Positions 35,608-43,572 of a DNA stretch of 64,000 nucleotides are shown here, piece by piece (position 1 is the stretch's first letter; every line of letters begins with the position of its first letter). The notes under the pieces are model-generated. The model was not told where the DNA came from. It worked only from the letters and a program-made list of their open reading frames with translations, and made no database searches. This stretch comes from Pullichristensenella excrementipullorum (GTDB lineage: Bacteria; Bacillota; Clostridia; Christensenellales; Aristaeellaceae): assembly GCA_018713365.1 (NCBI GenBank), contig DVOU01000020.1, forward strand, positions 1 through 64,000, in the 5' to 3' direction. Made by a program: the position numbers and the translations under genes.

Positions 35608-35636
35608 ATTATAGCGTACTTGAACATGTACGTCAA
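35608..35636 (-). promoter_or_regulatory. Toxin-antitoxin promoter with palindromic operator
   Basis: Minus-strand TTGACG (35631-35636) and TATAAT (35608-35613), 17-base spacer. The spacer carries a near-palindrome CGTAC...GTACG (35615-35632). YefM operators elsewhere have TGTACA cores, so this is a plausible autorepression site. Confidence 0.8.
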
Positions 35637-35665
35637 GGGCTTTTTGAAGTGCCGCCCGGGCCATC

Positions 35666-36307
35666 CTATCCCTCCGCCGCCTGTACCTCTTCCTGCGGGG
35701 CGGCGATGTTGGCAAGTATTTCCCTGATCTCCGGGGCGCAGACGCAGCCCTCGGCGCGCACGGCTTCGGTATCTGCCACCGTCTCCTGCCGCAGAGCGAC
35801 GGCGAAGGCGACGTCGCCAAAGTCGTAGACCAACACGCAGTCCTCAAAGTTTTCCGGGAGGGCGTACCATTCCTCCACGCGCAGCGCGTTCGCCGCCGCC
35901 AGATACATCGCGCCCCGCCGGGCGGAGGCCTGCGCGCAGAGCGACTGCACGAGCTGCGGCGCAAGGTAGGCCCGCGCCGCGTCGGAAAGCGGCAGCGACG
36001 CGCCTTCGTTCACGTAGGAAAGCGCCGCGTCCAGCTCCGGGTAGGGATAGACGCGCGTATAGAGCGGCTGGGCGTCCATGCTCTCTGCCCACGCCGTGAT
36101 CTGGGCGGTCAGTTCCTCGGAAGCGGTCAGGGCGGCGGCGAAGGTCTCATCGGCCATCAGGGTGCGCATCGTCTCCAGCAGTTCCCCGCCCGCGTCTTCC
36201 AAAAACGCGCCGTCCGGGCGTTCGCCGGTCATTTCGGCCAGCGCCGGCGCCGTCAGCAATAGAAGCGCCAGAAGCAGCGCCGTCAGTTTTTGCGTTGTCT
36301 TTCGCAT
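35666..36307 (-). CDS. Secreted protein of unknown function
   Basis: A 213-residue exported protein. The start at 36307 (MRKTTQKLTALLL) has GAGGGGG nine bases upstream. Residues 1-22 form a signal peptide ending APALAEM, a signal-peptidase I site. The mature part is acidic and helical, with one Cys pair (GCVCAP) near residue 190 and a conserved-looking WAESMDAQPLYTRVYPYPEL stretch. No family is recognised. It overlaps the end of the sensor kinase frame by 161 bases and is probably cotranscribed with the two-component system, perhaps as a periplasm-side accessory, which is inference. Confidence 0.7.
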   Translation of the reverse strand: MRKTTQKLTALLLALLLLTAPALAEMTGERPDGAFLEDAGGELLETMRTLMADETFAAALTASEELTAQITAWAESMDAQPLYTRVYPYPELDAALSYVNEGASLPLSDAARAYLAPQLVQSLCAQASARRGAMYLAAANALRVEEWYALPENFEDCVLVYDFGDVAFAVALRQETVADTEAVRAEGCVCAPEIREILANIAAPQEEVQAAEG

Positions 36308-38123
36308 GTTCCACATCCCCCTCTTTTTTGTTGAGCGTAAAGTAAAACTCCGAGCCTTCGCCGACCTTGGTGTTGACGCCGATCTCGCCGCCCATCAGTT
36401 CCACCACCAGCTTGGCCACCGCCAGCCCCAGCCCCGTGCCGGAGGTGCGCATGCGGCTCTTGTCGGCTTTGTAGAAGCGCTCCCAGATGAAGGGCAGGTC
36501 CTTGGGCTCGATGCCCACGCCCGTGTCGATGACACCCACGCGTACGCGCTCCTTTTCCTCGCGGGCGTAGATGGTCACGCGGCCGCCCGAGGGCGTGAAG
36601 CTGAGGGCGTTGTCCACGAAGATGATGAGTACCTGCAAAATGCGGTCCTCATTGCCCATGCAGCGCAGTCGCGCGCCGCCGGTGTCGGCCACCAGCTCGA
36701 CCTTGGCCTCGTCGGCCATGGGCTTCATGCGGCGCACGGCGGCGTCGATGATGCCGGGCAGTTCCAGCTCCTCCATCTCCAGCGTCACGCGGCCATCCTG
36801 CAAACGCGACATATCCAGCATTTCGCGCACCAGCTTTTCCAGGCGCAGCGTTTCCTGATAGATAACGCGGTAGCAGTCGGCCTTTTCCTCCTCGGTGTCG
36901 ATATAGCCGTCCATCAAGGGTTCGACCATGCCGCGGATGCCGGTCAGCGGCGTGCGCAGTTCGTGGGAGATGTTGGCCACATAGTCGCGGCGCAACTGTT
37001 CGAGGCGCTCGGCTTCGCTGACGTCCTGAATGAGGCAGACCGCGCCGATGTTCTCCCCGCGCTCGCCGAACAGCGGCGAGGCGGCGGCGGCGATCTTGCG
37101 CTGCGAGGGGTTGTCCCAGCGGGCCTTGCAGCGCGCGCCGGTCTGCATACAGTTTTCCAGCAGTTTGTGCAGGGCGCAGAGCGCCTCGGTCCCCTCGAAG
37201 GCGGCAAGTTCCTCGTCGCCGGATTCCATCAGCTCGAGGAAGGCCTGATTTTTGTGGGTGACCGCAAAATCCGCGTTCACGGCGATGATGCCCTCGCCGA
37301 TGGAGCCGATGATGAGTTCCAGCTTGTCGCGCTCTTCGCGCAGGCGTTCGATGACGTTGGAAAGGCGCGCCGAGAGCGTATTGAGCGTGTTTCCCAGTTC
37401 GCCCAGTTCGTCGCGGGTGTTCAGAGAGATGCGCGCCCCGTATTCGCCCTCGGAGATGCGCCGCGCCACCTGCGTCAGCCGCCGGATGGGGTTGGTCAGC
37501 ACCTGCGTCATCTTCATGGCCATGACCACGGCCAGCAGCACCGTCACCGCCGCGGACATAATGAGCAGCATTTGCAGCACCGCGGTCAGTTTGTGCAGCT
37601 GCGCCACCGGCTGGGCGAGGATGACGCCGCCCACCACCTTGCCCGCCGTGTTGCGCACGGGCGAGCCGGCGAAGAGGATGACCCCGGAGGCAAAGTCGAA
37701 GCGGCGGATGTCGGCCACGCTCTCGCCCTCAAACATGCGGGCGACGAACTGGCGGTCGATGGAGCTGATGATCTCCATGCGCGCAAACGCCGGGCCGCCG
37801 GGCGCGGGATCCTCGGCAGTGCCGATATGGGTGGCCAGATAGTCGCGATCCACATACAGCACCATGGCGCTGGTCAGGCTCTGGTACTGCTCGATGGTCC
37901 TTTCATCGGGGATGACCAGTTGCGTGCCCTCGGTGACGTCGCAGGAGGCGATGTACTCCGCCTGCTGCACCAGCTCTTCCATGGCCTGATCCTGCACATA
38001 GCGAAAGGAGAGCGCGTAGGCCACCACGCAGGCGAAGACAATGGCAAACAGCGCCAGCAGCGCGTGGCTGGCCAGCGTCTTTGCCCCGATCGTCCACGAG
38101 CGGTAGCGAAGCCTCTCCTTCAT
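36147..38123 (-). CDS. Sensor histidine kinase (PhoR/ResE/WalK-like)
   Basis: A 658-residue membrane kinase. Two membrane helices (~residues 14-40 and ~180-205) flank a ~140-residue extracellular sensor. A HAMP domain (TNPIRRLTQVARRISEGEYG), a PAS domain (~260-370), a HisKA domain with the phospho-acceptor His387 in NISHELRTPLTG, and a HATPase domain (IIFVDNALSFTPSG, VIDTGVGI, GTGLGLAVAK) follow. The catalytic domain ends around residue 605. The last ~53 residues, read in this frame, are not kinase-like and overlap the next gene, so the C-terminus may be longer than usual. The response regulator precedes it by 21 bases. Confidence 0.92.
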   Translation of the reverse strand: MKERLRYRSWTIGAKTLASHALLALFAIVFACVVAYALSFRYVQDQAMEELVQQAEYIASCDVTEGTQLVIPDERTIEQYQSLTSAMVLYVDRDYLATHIGTAEDPAPGGPAFARMEIISSIDRQFVARMFEGESVADIRRFDFASGVILFAGSPVRNTAGKVVGGVILAQPVAQLHKLTAVLQMLLIMSAAVTVLLAVVMAMKMTQVLTNPIRRLTQVARRISEGEYGARISLNTRDELGELGNTLNTLSARLSNVIERLREERDKLELIIGSIGEGIIAVNADFAVTHKNQAFLELMESGDEELAAFEGTEALCALHKLLENCMQTGARCKARWDNPSQRKIAAAASPLFGERGENIGAVCLIQDVSEAERLEQLRRDYVANISHELRTPLTGIRGMVEPLMDGYIDTEEEKADCYRVIYQETLRLEKLVREMLDMSRLQDGRVTLEMEELELPGIIDAAVRRMKPMADEAKVELVADTGGARLRCMGNEDRILQVLIIFVDNALSFTPSGGRVTIYAREEKERVRVGVIDTGVGIEPKDLPFIWERFYKADKSRMRTSGTGLGLAVAKLVVELMGGEIGVNTKVGEGSEFYFTLNKKEGDVEHAKDNAKTDGAASGASIADGAGAGRNDRRTPGRRVFGRRGRGTAGDDAHPDGR

Positions 38124-38144
38124 AGCAAGACCTTCTCCAAACTG

Positions 38145-38849
38145 TTATTCGCCGATCTCAAAGCGGTAGCCCACGCCCCAGACGGTCTTGATGTCCCAGC
38201 CATTGCCCTCCTTGCAGAGCTTGGCGCGGATGCGCTTGATGTGGCTGTCCACGGCGCGGGTGTCGCCGAGGAAATCGTAGCCCCAGATGCTCTGCAGCAG
38301 GTGTTCGCGGGAAAAGACCATGCCGGGGTTGTTGGCCAGTGTCCAGAGGATCTCGATCTCCTTGGGCGTGCAGGGCATGAGCTTGCCGTCGAGCTTGACG
38401 GTGAAGGCGCTCATGTCGATGTCGAGATTTTCCACCACCAGATGCGAAGCCTTGCCCGAGTCCTTCAGTTCGTGCATGCGGCGCAGCACGGCCTTGACGC
38501 GCGCCAGCACCTCGCGGGGGCTGAAGGGCTTGGTGATGTAATCGTCCGCGCCCAGCTCGAGGCCGAGCAGCTTGTCAAACTCCTCGCCCTTGGCGGTGAG
38601 CATGATGATGGGCAGGTTGGACTCCTTGCGGATCTCGCGGCAGACCATGAGGCCGTCCATCTTCGGCATCATGATGTCCAAAAGCGCGATGTCCGGGCGC
38701 GATTTGCGCACGTGGTCGATGGCCTCCTGCCCGTCGTAGGCGGAGATCATCTGATAGCCTTCGCGGCGAAAATAGGTGTTGAGCGACTGGTGGACGTTGA
38801 TGTCGTCGTCCGCGACCAGTATCCTGTATCCAGCCCGATATTCTTCCAT
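38145..38849 (-). CDS. OmpR-family response regulator
   Basis: A 234-residue two-component regulator. The receiver has the acidic DDD near residue 14, the phospho-acceptor Asp58 (ALLDIMMPKMDG), Thr in MLTAKGEE, and Lys in DYITKPFSPRE. The C-terminal winged helix (TPKEIEILWTLANNPGMVFS and AVDSHIKRIRAKL) binds DNA. It resembles the PhoP/WalR group. It is first in the operon, with a promoter at 38885-38913, and pairs with the PAS-HAMP kinase downstream. The target genes are unknown; cell-envelope or phosphate functions are typical of the group. Confidence 0.95.
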   Translation of the reverse strand: MEEYRAGYRILVADDDINVHQSLNTYFRREGYQMISAYDGQEAIDHVRKSRPDIALLDIMMPKMDGLMVCREIRKESNLPIIMLTAKGEEFDKLLGLELGADDYITKPFSPREVLARVKAVLRRMHELKDSGKASHLVVENLDIDMSAFTVKLDGKLMPCTPKEIEILWTLANNPGMVFSREHLLQSIWGYDFLGDTRAVDSHIKRIRAKLCKEGNGWDIKTVWGVGYRFEIGE

Positions 38850-38884
38850 TCGAGCGTTCCTCCTTATGATGATGCGGCCATGAT

Positions 38885-38913
38885 AGCATATATTTGAGGC
38901 GCTTTTGTGTCAA
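38885..38913 (-). promoter_or_regulatory. Promoter of the two-component operon
   Basis: Minus-strand TTGACA (38908-38913) and TATGCT (38885-38890), 17-base spacer, 36 bases before the regulator's ATG. Confidence 0.8.
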
Positions 38914-39042
38914 AACGCTGTATTGATGCGCGGCCACATCTATTATAGCATATGCGCGGCGGCGACGCAATTTTTCCCATCATATTCTTTGCCGCCGGAC
39001 GCAAAATACGCTCGACGGATGTTCAGCGGGGACGTGAAGGCG

Positions 39043-39579
39043 ATGGAAAAAACGTTGCAGTCCTTGCACGGCCTGCCGGTCGTGTGCGCGGGAAAGCGCG
39101 TGGGCCGCGTCGCGCAGGCGGCGCTGTCTGACGACCTGAGGCGCATGGACGGCCTTTGGGTGGACGCGGGACTGGGCGGGGCGCGCTTCGTACCCGCCGA
39201 GGAGATCGAGGTGCTGGGCGGCGTGTCCGTAACGGTGGACGCGCCCGGGCGGCGGGAAAAGCCGCGCCGGCAGCCCCTGTTTCGCCGCGCGGTGACCACG
39301 GACGGCGCGCGTCTGGGCGCTGTGGTGGGCGCGCGGGTGGACACGGCTACCTTTCAGGTGACCAGCCTCACCGTGTCCACCGGCTACTGGGACGATCTGC
39401 TTTCCGGCCGGTTGGACGTCCGCCATTTCGCGGTCACGGAGCGTGGCGAAGTGGTCGCCGACCTGCAAGCGAGAGAGGAGGAGGAGCATGCGGAGCGGAA
39501 CGGTCAAGGGAATGGTCGCCGGAGCCCTGTTGGGCGGCGCGGCGGCGACGCTGTTCGGCGTGATGAACTGGCGCACTGA
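39043..39579 (+). CDS. PRC-barrel domain protein
   Basis: A 178-residue protein with two PRC-barrel-like halves: LHGLPVVCAGKRVGRVAQAA to DGLWVDAGLGGARFVPAEEI, and TTDGARLGAVVGARVDTATF to FQVTSLTVSTGYWDDLLSGR. PRC barrels act in photosynthesis-unrelated bacteria as small adaptor or RNA/protein-binding modules (YlmC, RimM). The start could be 39043 (used here), 39034 or 39019; none has a strong ribosome site. The C-terminal ~35 residues (EEEHAERNGQGNG onward) overlap the next gene in another frame and are probably not conserved. Confidence 0.7.
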   Translation: MEKTLQSLHGLPVVCAGKRVGRVAQAALSDDLRRMDGLWVDAGLGGARFVPAEEIEVLGGVSVTVDAPGRREKPRRQPLFRRAVTTDGARLGAVVGARVDTATFQVTSLTVSTGYWDDLLSGRLDVRHFAVTERGEVVADLQAREEEEHAERNGQGNGRRSPVGRRGGDAVRRDELAH

Positions 39580-39655
39580 GCGCAAGTGGTGTATGCAGGC
39601 CCAGCGCATGGGCGACAGGATGGCCCGCAAGGCCGGAGAGATGTTGGGCAAGTGA
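39488..39655 (+). CDS. Small YtxH-like membrane protein
   Basis: A 55-residue protein with a very strong purine-rich ribosome site (GAGAGGAGGAGGAGC) before ATG 39488. One membrane helix with small residues (GMVAGALLGGAAATLFGVM) is followed by a basic, amphipathic helix (RTERKWCMQAQRMGDRMARK). This resembles YtxH-type stress proteins and other single-helix, coiled-tail envelope proteins. It overlaps the PRC-barrel frame by 92 bases, and its stop overlaps the next gene's ATG (TGATG), so the three genes are tightly coupled. Confidence 0.7.
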   Translation: MRSGTVKGMVAGALLGGAAATLFGVMNWRTERKWCMQAQRMGDRMARKAGEMLGK

Positions 39656-40686
39656 TGGACGCGCGATCGCAAAAGAGGCCATGGAAGGCCGCGCTCGCCC
39701 TTGCGGCGGGCGCGGCGCTCGCCGTGCTGTTCTGGCGCTTTCTCGCCCCGACGCTGGCGCTGGCGGCGGGCGCGGCGGCGCTGGCGTTTCTGCTCGCGCC
39801 GCTGTGCCGGCGGCTGGAAAAGCGCATGCGGCCGGGGCTGGCGGCGGCGATTTGCCTGCTGGCGGTCATTTTGGCGCTGCTGGCGCTTTTGTGCGCGCTG
39901 GCCCCGGCGCTGCTTTCCCAGCTTGCCGACCTTGCCGCCGCCCTGCCCGCGGCGCTGGAGGCTTTGCGCGGCTTTGGGGAAGCGCTGGATGCCTGGGCGC
40001 AGGAAATGGGGCTTGGCGGCGTGGAATTTGCGCAGTTCGACCTCAGCGCGCTGGGCGACGGGGCGCTGCGCTTCGCCGCCGGAACGGTGAACGCGGCCAG
40101 CGGGGCGGTGAACGCCATATCGCAGCTGTCCATGGCGGCGGTGCTGAGCGCGTTTTTGCTCATCGACCGCGAGCGCTTGCTTTTGCGGCTGGAGTTGTGC
40201 GTGCCACTGCGCTTTCGCGCCACGGCGGTGCGCATGGCGATGGCGGCGGGGCGGGAGGTGCGCCTGTATCTGCGGGCGCAGGCCACGGTGTCGCTGGCGG
40301 TGGGGGCGTTGAGCGCGCTGGGGCTGTGGCTGGCGGGCGTGCGCTCGGCGCTGGCGCTGGGGCTGCTGGTGGGGATTTTCAACCTCATCCCCTACTTCGG
40401 CCCGGTGCTGGGCGCGGTACCGGCGCTGATCGCGGCGCTGACCTCGGGCTGGCAGACGGCGCTGCTCGCGGCGCTGGCGCTCATCGTCGTGCAGCAGCTC
40501 GACGGGCTGCTCATCTCGCCGCGCGTGATGGGGTCGCTGACGGGACTGAGCCCCGCCGCCGTGCTGCTGGGCGTGTTCGCCGGGGGCTGCGCGCTGGGCG
40601 TGCCGGGCATGCTGCTGGCGCTGCCGGCGATGATGGTCACCCGAACATGCGTTAGAGTTTTTGTTCAGCGGGACGAAAACATTTGA
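39655..40686 (+). CDS. AI-2E family transporter
   Basis: A 343-residue integral membrane protein of the AI-2E/YhhQ-PerM family, exporters of uncertain substrate (some AI-2 or Na+/H+). The N-terminal pair of helices, the central amphipathic segment (FAAGTVNAASGAVNAISQLS), and the diagnostic GIFNLIPYFGPVLGAVPALI motif near residue 245 followed by QQLDGLLISPRVMG are all present. The start ATG 39655 overlaps the stop of the YtxH-like gene. Base composition is very GC-rich. The -35 box of the ireB promoter overlaps its stop codon. Confidence 0.9.
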   Translation: MDARSQKRPWKAALALAAGAALAVLFWRFLAPTLALAAGAAALAFLLAPLCRRLEKRMRPGLAAAICLLAVILALLALLCALAPALLSQLADLAAALPAALEALRGFGEALDAWAQEMGLGGVEFAQFDLSALGDGALRFAAGTVNAASGAVNAISQLSMAAVLSAFLLIDRERLLLRLELCVPLRFRATAVRMAMAAGREVRLYLRAQATVSLAVGALSALGLWLAGVRSALALGLLVGIFNLIPYFGPVLGAVPALIAALTSGWQTALLAALALIVVQQLDGLLISPRVMGSLTGLSPAAVLLGVFAGGCALGVPGMLLALPAMMVTRTCVRVFVQRDENI

Positions 40687-40711
40687 TATTTTGCCGAAGA
40701 TGTGTTATAAT
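40683..40711 (+). promoter_or_regulatory. Promoter of the ireB-ruvX-licD operon
   Basis: TTGATA (40683-40688) and TATAAT (40706-40711), 17-base spacer. It begins within the AI-2E gene's stop codon and ends 60 bases before ireB. Confidence 0.8.
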
Positions 40712-40771
40712 AAGCGCAACTGCGGCATGTGCCGCGCAGAGGGAAAAGCCTATGGGGAAAGGCGGTGCGCT

Positions 40772-41035
40772 ATGAACAACAAAATGGGCGAGACGAGGCA
40801 CTTCAGCCTCGCTTCCGAGGTCCCGGAATCGGCGGCGGAGATCATCCACGTGGTCTATCAGGCGCTGAAAGCCAAGGGACACGACCCGATCATGCAGCTG
40901 GTGGGCTACATCATCTCCGGCGATCCCACCTACATAACCAGTTACAACAACGCCCGCTCGCTGATCCGGCGGCTGGAGCGCGACGAGATCCTCGAGGAGT
41001 TCGTGCGCTTCTACATCACCGAACACGAGCGCTGA
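40772..41035 (+). CDS. ireB: IreB-family regulatory phosphoprotein (UPF0297)
   Basis: An 87-residue protein matching the UPF0297/IreB family throughout: ALKAKGHDPIMQLVGYIISG, DPTYITSYNNARSLIRRLER and DEILEEFVRFYI. In Enterococcus IreB is phosphorylated by the IreK Ser/Thr kinase and modulates cephalosporin resistance. The Thr residues near the N-terminus (GETRHFS) are candidate phosphorylation sites. AGGCGG precedes ATG. It is first in an operon leading to ruvX, as in most Firmicutes, though here an aldo-keto reductase is interposed. Confidence 0.95.
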   Translation: MNNKMGETRHFSLASEVPESAAEIIHVVYQALKAKGHDPIMQLVGYIISGDPTYITSYNNARSLIRRLERDEILEEFVRFYITEHER

Positions 41036-41041
41036 GGCGGC

Positions 41042-41977
41042 ATGGAACTCATTTCTCTGGGGGCGTCCGGCCTGACGGTCTCCAGGCTGTGCTTTGGCAC
41101 GCTCACCATGTCGCCTTTGCAGCTGAACATGCCGGCCGAACAGGGCGCGGAGCTGCTTTTGTATGCCTATGAGCGCGGCGTCCGCTTTCTGGATACGGCC
41201 GATCTGTACGGCACTTATCCCCACATCCGGCGCGCCCTTGTGGGTGCGCCGGATCTTGTCATCAGCACCAAGGCTTACTGTTACGACAGGAAGACCGCTT
41301 CCGAGGCCCTCGAGCGCGCCTTTCGCGGGCTGGACCGCGAATATGTCGATCTGTTCATGCTGCACGAGCAGGAATCGCTCTACACGCTGCGCGGGCATCA
41401 GGAGGCGCTGGACTATCTCTGCGAGCAGAAGGCGCTGGGCCGCGTAGGCGCGGTGGGCATGAGTACCCACCACGTGGCGGCGGTAAAGGCGGCGTGGCGT
41501 TTCCCTGAAATACAGGTCATCCACCCGCTGATCAACCTGGGCGGCGTGGGCATACAGGGCGGCACGCGCTGCGACATGGAGGGCGCGATCGCCAGCGCGC
41601 ACAATCAGGGCGCGGGCGTCTTCGCCATGAAGGCGCTGGGTGGAGGGCACCTGATCGGCTCCTCGCGGGAGGCGTTTTCCTATATCCTCTCCCGGCCGTG
41701 GATCGACGCGGTGGCGGTGGGCATGCAGTCCTTTGCCGAGATCGACGCCAATGTGCGCGCCTTTGAGGGCGACTTCAGCCTGCTTCTGCCGCTGTCCGCG
41801 CGCGAGCGGCATTTGATGATACACGACTGGTGCGAGGGCTGCGGGCGCTGTGCGGCGCGGTGCGGCCAGCACGCCATCCGCATCGTGGACGGGCGCGCGC
41901 AGGTGGACGCGGAAAAATGCGTTTTGTGCGGCTATTGCGCGGGCGTATGTCCGCAGGTATGTATAAAGGTGGTATGA
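41042..41977 (+). CDS. Aldo-keto reductase fused to a 2[4Fe-4S] ferredoxin domain
   Basis: A 311-residue oxidoreductase. The N-terminal ~250 residues form an AKR barrel with the tetrad in LDTADLYG (Asp, Tyr), VISTKAYC (Lys) and LFMLHEQE (His). The C-terminal ~55 residues hold two CxxCxxCxxxC clusters: CEGCGRCAARC and CVLCGYCAGVC. The combination is known in anaerobes and links NAD(P)H chemistry to ferredoxin electrons. Its substrate is unknown. It is inserted between ireB and ruvX, a position usually without such a gene. ATG lies seven bases after the ireB stop. Confidence 0.9.
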   Translation: MELISLGASGLTVSRLCFGTLTMSPLQLNMPAEQGAELLLYAYERGVRFLDTADLYGTYPHIRRALVGAPDLVISTKAYCYDRKTASEALERAFRGLDREYVDLFMLHEQESLYTLRGHQEALDYLCEQKALGRVGAVGMSTHHVAAVKAAWRFPEIQVIHPLINLGGVGIQGGTRCDMEGAIASAHNQGAGVFAMKALGGGHLIGSSREAFSYILSRPWIDAVAVGMQSFAEIDANVRAFEGDFSLLLPLSARERHLMIHDWCEGCGRCAARCGQHAIRIVDGRAQVDAEKCVLCGYCAGVCPQVCIKVV

Positions 41978-41981
41978 GGGC

Positions 41982-42725
41982 ATGCGGGTACTGTGTCTGG
42001 ACGTGGGAGAAAAGCGCATCGGCGTGGCCGTGTCCGACCCGCTGTCCATCACCGCGCAGGGAGTGGAGACCATCCACACCCGCGGGACGGACAACGACAT
42101 GCTGCGCGTGCGCGAACTGTGCGGGCAGTACCTGACCGACCGCGTGCTGGTGGGCCTGCCGCGCACGATGGGCGGCGAAGAGGGCTTTCAGGCGCAGCGG
42201 GTGCGCGAGTTTGCCCGCCGCGTCGAGCTGTTTGGCCTCAACGTGCGCTTCTGGGACGAGCGGCTGACCACGCGCTCAGCCACGCGGGCGCTCATTGAGG
42301 GCCGCATGCGCCGCGAAAAGCGCAGGGACGTGGTGGACATGCTGGCCGCGACGCTCATTTTGCAATCATTTCTGGACGCGGGCGGCTGGCCCGAGGAAGA
42401 ACGCGAAACGCTGAGAAAGAAGGTATACACCATGAGCGATGGCAAGGGGTTCAACATGGAGCAGAGCGACGTCGTGGAACTGATCGACGAGGACGGCAAG
42501 GAAGTCAGCTTTGAGCATCTGATGACGCTGGAACACAAGGGCAATACCTACGTCTGCCTCGCGCCGGTGGAGCCGGACGACGACATTGGCGAAGATGAGC
42601 TGGTCATATTGCGCATCGACACCGATGAGGACGGCAACGACACCTACGTGACCATCGACGACGACGAGGAGCTGGACGACGTATTTGAAAAATACCTCGA
42701 GATCGCCGAGGCGGACGAGGACTGA
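41982..42725 (+). CDS. ruvX: RuvX Holliday-junction resolvase fused in frame to a DUF1292 domain
   Basis: A 247-residue ORF. Residues 1-~140 are RuvX/YqgF: LCLDVGEKRIGVAVSD (first Asp), VGLPRTMGGEEG, FWDERLTTRSA and the VDMLAATLILQSFL end, with the catalytic acids present. From residue 151 (MSDGKGFNMEQ, base 42432) the frame is a DUF1292/YrzB-type acidic protein (VVELIDEDGKEVSFEHLMTL to LDDVFEKYLEIAEADED). In other Firmicutes these are separate neighbouring genes. GAAAGAAGG lies eight bases before ATG 42432, so the second part may also be made alone. The resolvase acts on recombination intermediates or 16S rRNA ends; DUF1292 is uncharacterised. Confidence 0.9.
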   Translation: MRVLCLDVGEKRIGVAVSDPLSITAQGVETIHTRGTDNDMLRVRELCGQYLTDRVLVGLPRTMGGEEGFQAQRVREFARRVELFGLNVRFWDERLTTRSATRALIEGRMRREKRRDVVDMLAATLILQSFLDAGGWPEEERETLRKKVYTMSDGKGFNMEQSDVVELIDEDGKEVSFEHLMTLEHKGNTYVCLAPVEPDDDIGEDELVILRIDTDEDGNDTYVTIDDDEELDDVFEKYLEIAEADED

Positions 42726-42729
42726 CCGC

Positions 42730-43572
42730 ATGGAGACAACGCCGAAGCGTGAATTGACGCTAACGGAGATACAGGCGCGGGAATACGAGCTGCTCAAGCA
42801 GTTCGACGCCTACTGCAAGCGCCACGGTCTTACCTACTGCCTGTGCGGCGGAACATTGTTGGGCGCGGTGCGCCACAAGGGGTTCATCCCCTGGGATGAC
42901 GACGTCGACCTGATGATGCCGCGCGAGGACTACGAGCGTTTGCGCGACCTTTCCCGCGGGGAAGCGGTGAGCGATTGTCTGCGCGTATGCTATCCCGGCG
43001 ACGCGGGCTATCCCTACGGCTTTATGAAGGCGGTGGACACGCGCACGGTCGTCTACGAGCGCAACATCACGCGCGACGAACAGCGCACGGGGCTGGCGCT
43101 GGACATCTTTCCGCTGGACAGGATGTATGTCTCCCCGTGGAAAAACCGCCTGCTGCTCGCGCGCGTCAAGTTCTGGATACAGGTGGGCAAGGTGGGCGCG
43201 GGCATGGTGCGCGCGGAAAAGGATTCGCTGAAAAAGCGGCTGCGCAATCTGGTGATGCTGCTGCTCAGGCCCGTGGCCGCCTGCGTGCCTTACGAAAAGG
43301 CAATGGCCCGGGTGGACCGCATCGCCGCGGGGCGGCGGACGCTCGCGCCATACATACTGGGCAACCTCGGCTGGCCCAACCAGTGGAAGGACATGTTCCC
43401 CAAAGAGGTGTTCGACATCTACGTCGATCTGGACTTTGTCGCAGACAAATTCCCCTGCCCCGCCGGCTACGACGCCTACCTTAAACAACTGTACGGAGAT
43501 TACATGCGCATCCCCAAAGAAGGCGAGCGGGCGGCGCACAGCTTCCGCGCCTATTGGAGGGATGAAGCATGA
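42730..43572 (+). CDS. LicD-family phosphotransferase
   Basis: A 280-residue enzyme of the LicD family, which attaches phosphocholine or a related phospho-alcohol to surface polysaccharide or teichoic acid. The signature is present: LTYCLCGGTLLGAVRHKGFI then PWDDDVDLMMPREDYE near residues 33-68, a nucleotidyltransferase-fold Asp motif. The C-terminal part (IPKEGERAAHSFRAYWR) resembles family members. It starts four bases after the ruvX fusion stop and overlaps the next gene by four bases, so it is coupled to the cytidylyltransferase. Confidence 0.92.
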   Translation: METTPKRELTLTEIQAREYELLKQFDAYCKRHGLTYCLCGGTLLGAVRHKGFIPWDDDVDLMMPREDYERLRDLSRGEAVSDCLRVCYPGDAGYPYGFMKAVDTRTVVYERNITRDEQRTGLALDIFPLDRMYVSPWKNRLLLARVKFWIQVGKVGAGMVRAEKDSLKKRLRNLVMLLLRPVAACVPYEKAMARVDRIAAGRRTLAPYILGNLGWPNQWKDMFPKEVFDIYVDLDFVADKFPCPAGYDAYLKQLYGDYMRIPKEGERAAHSFRAYWRDEA

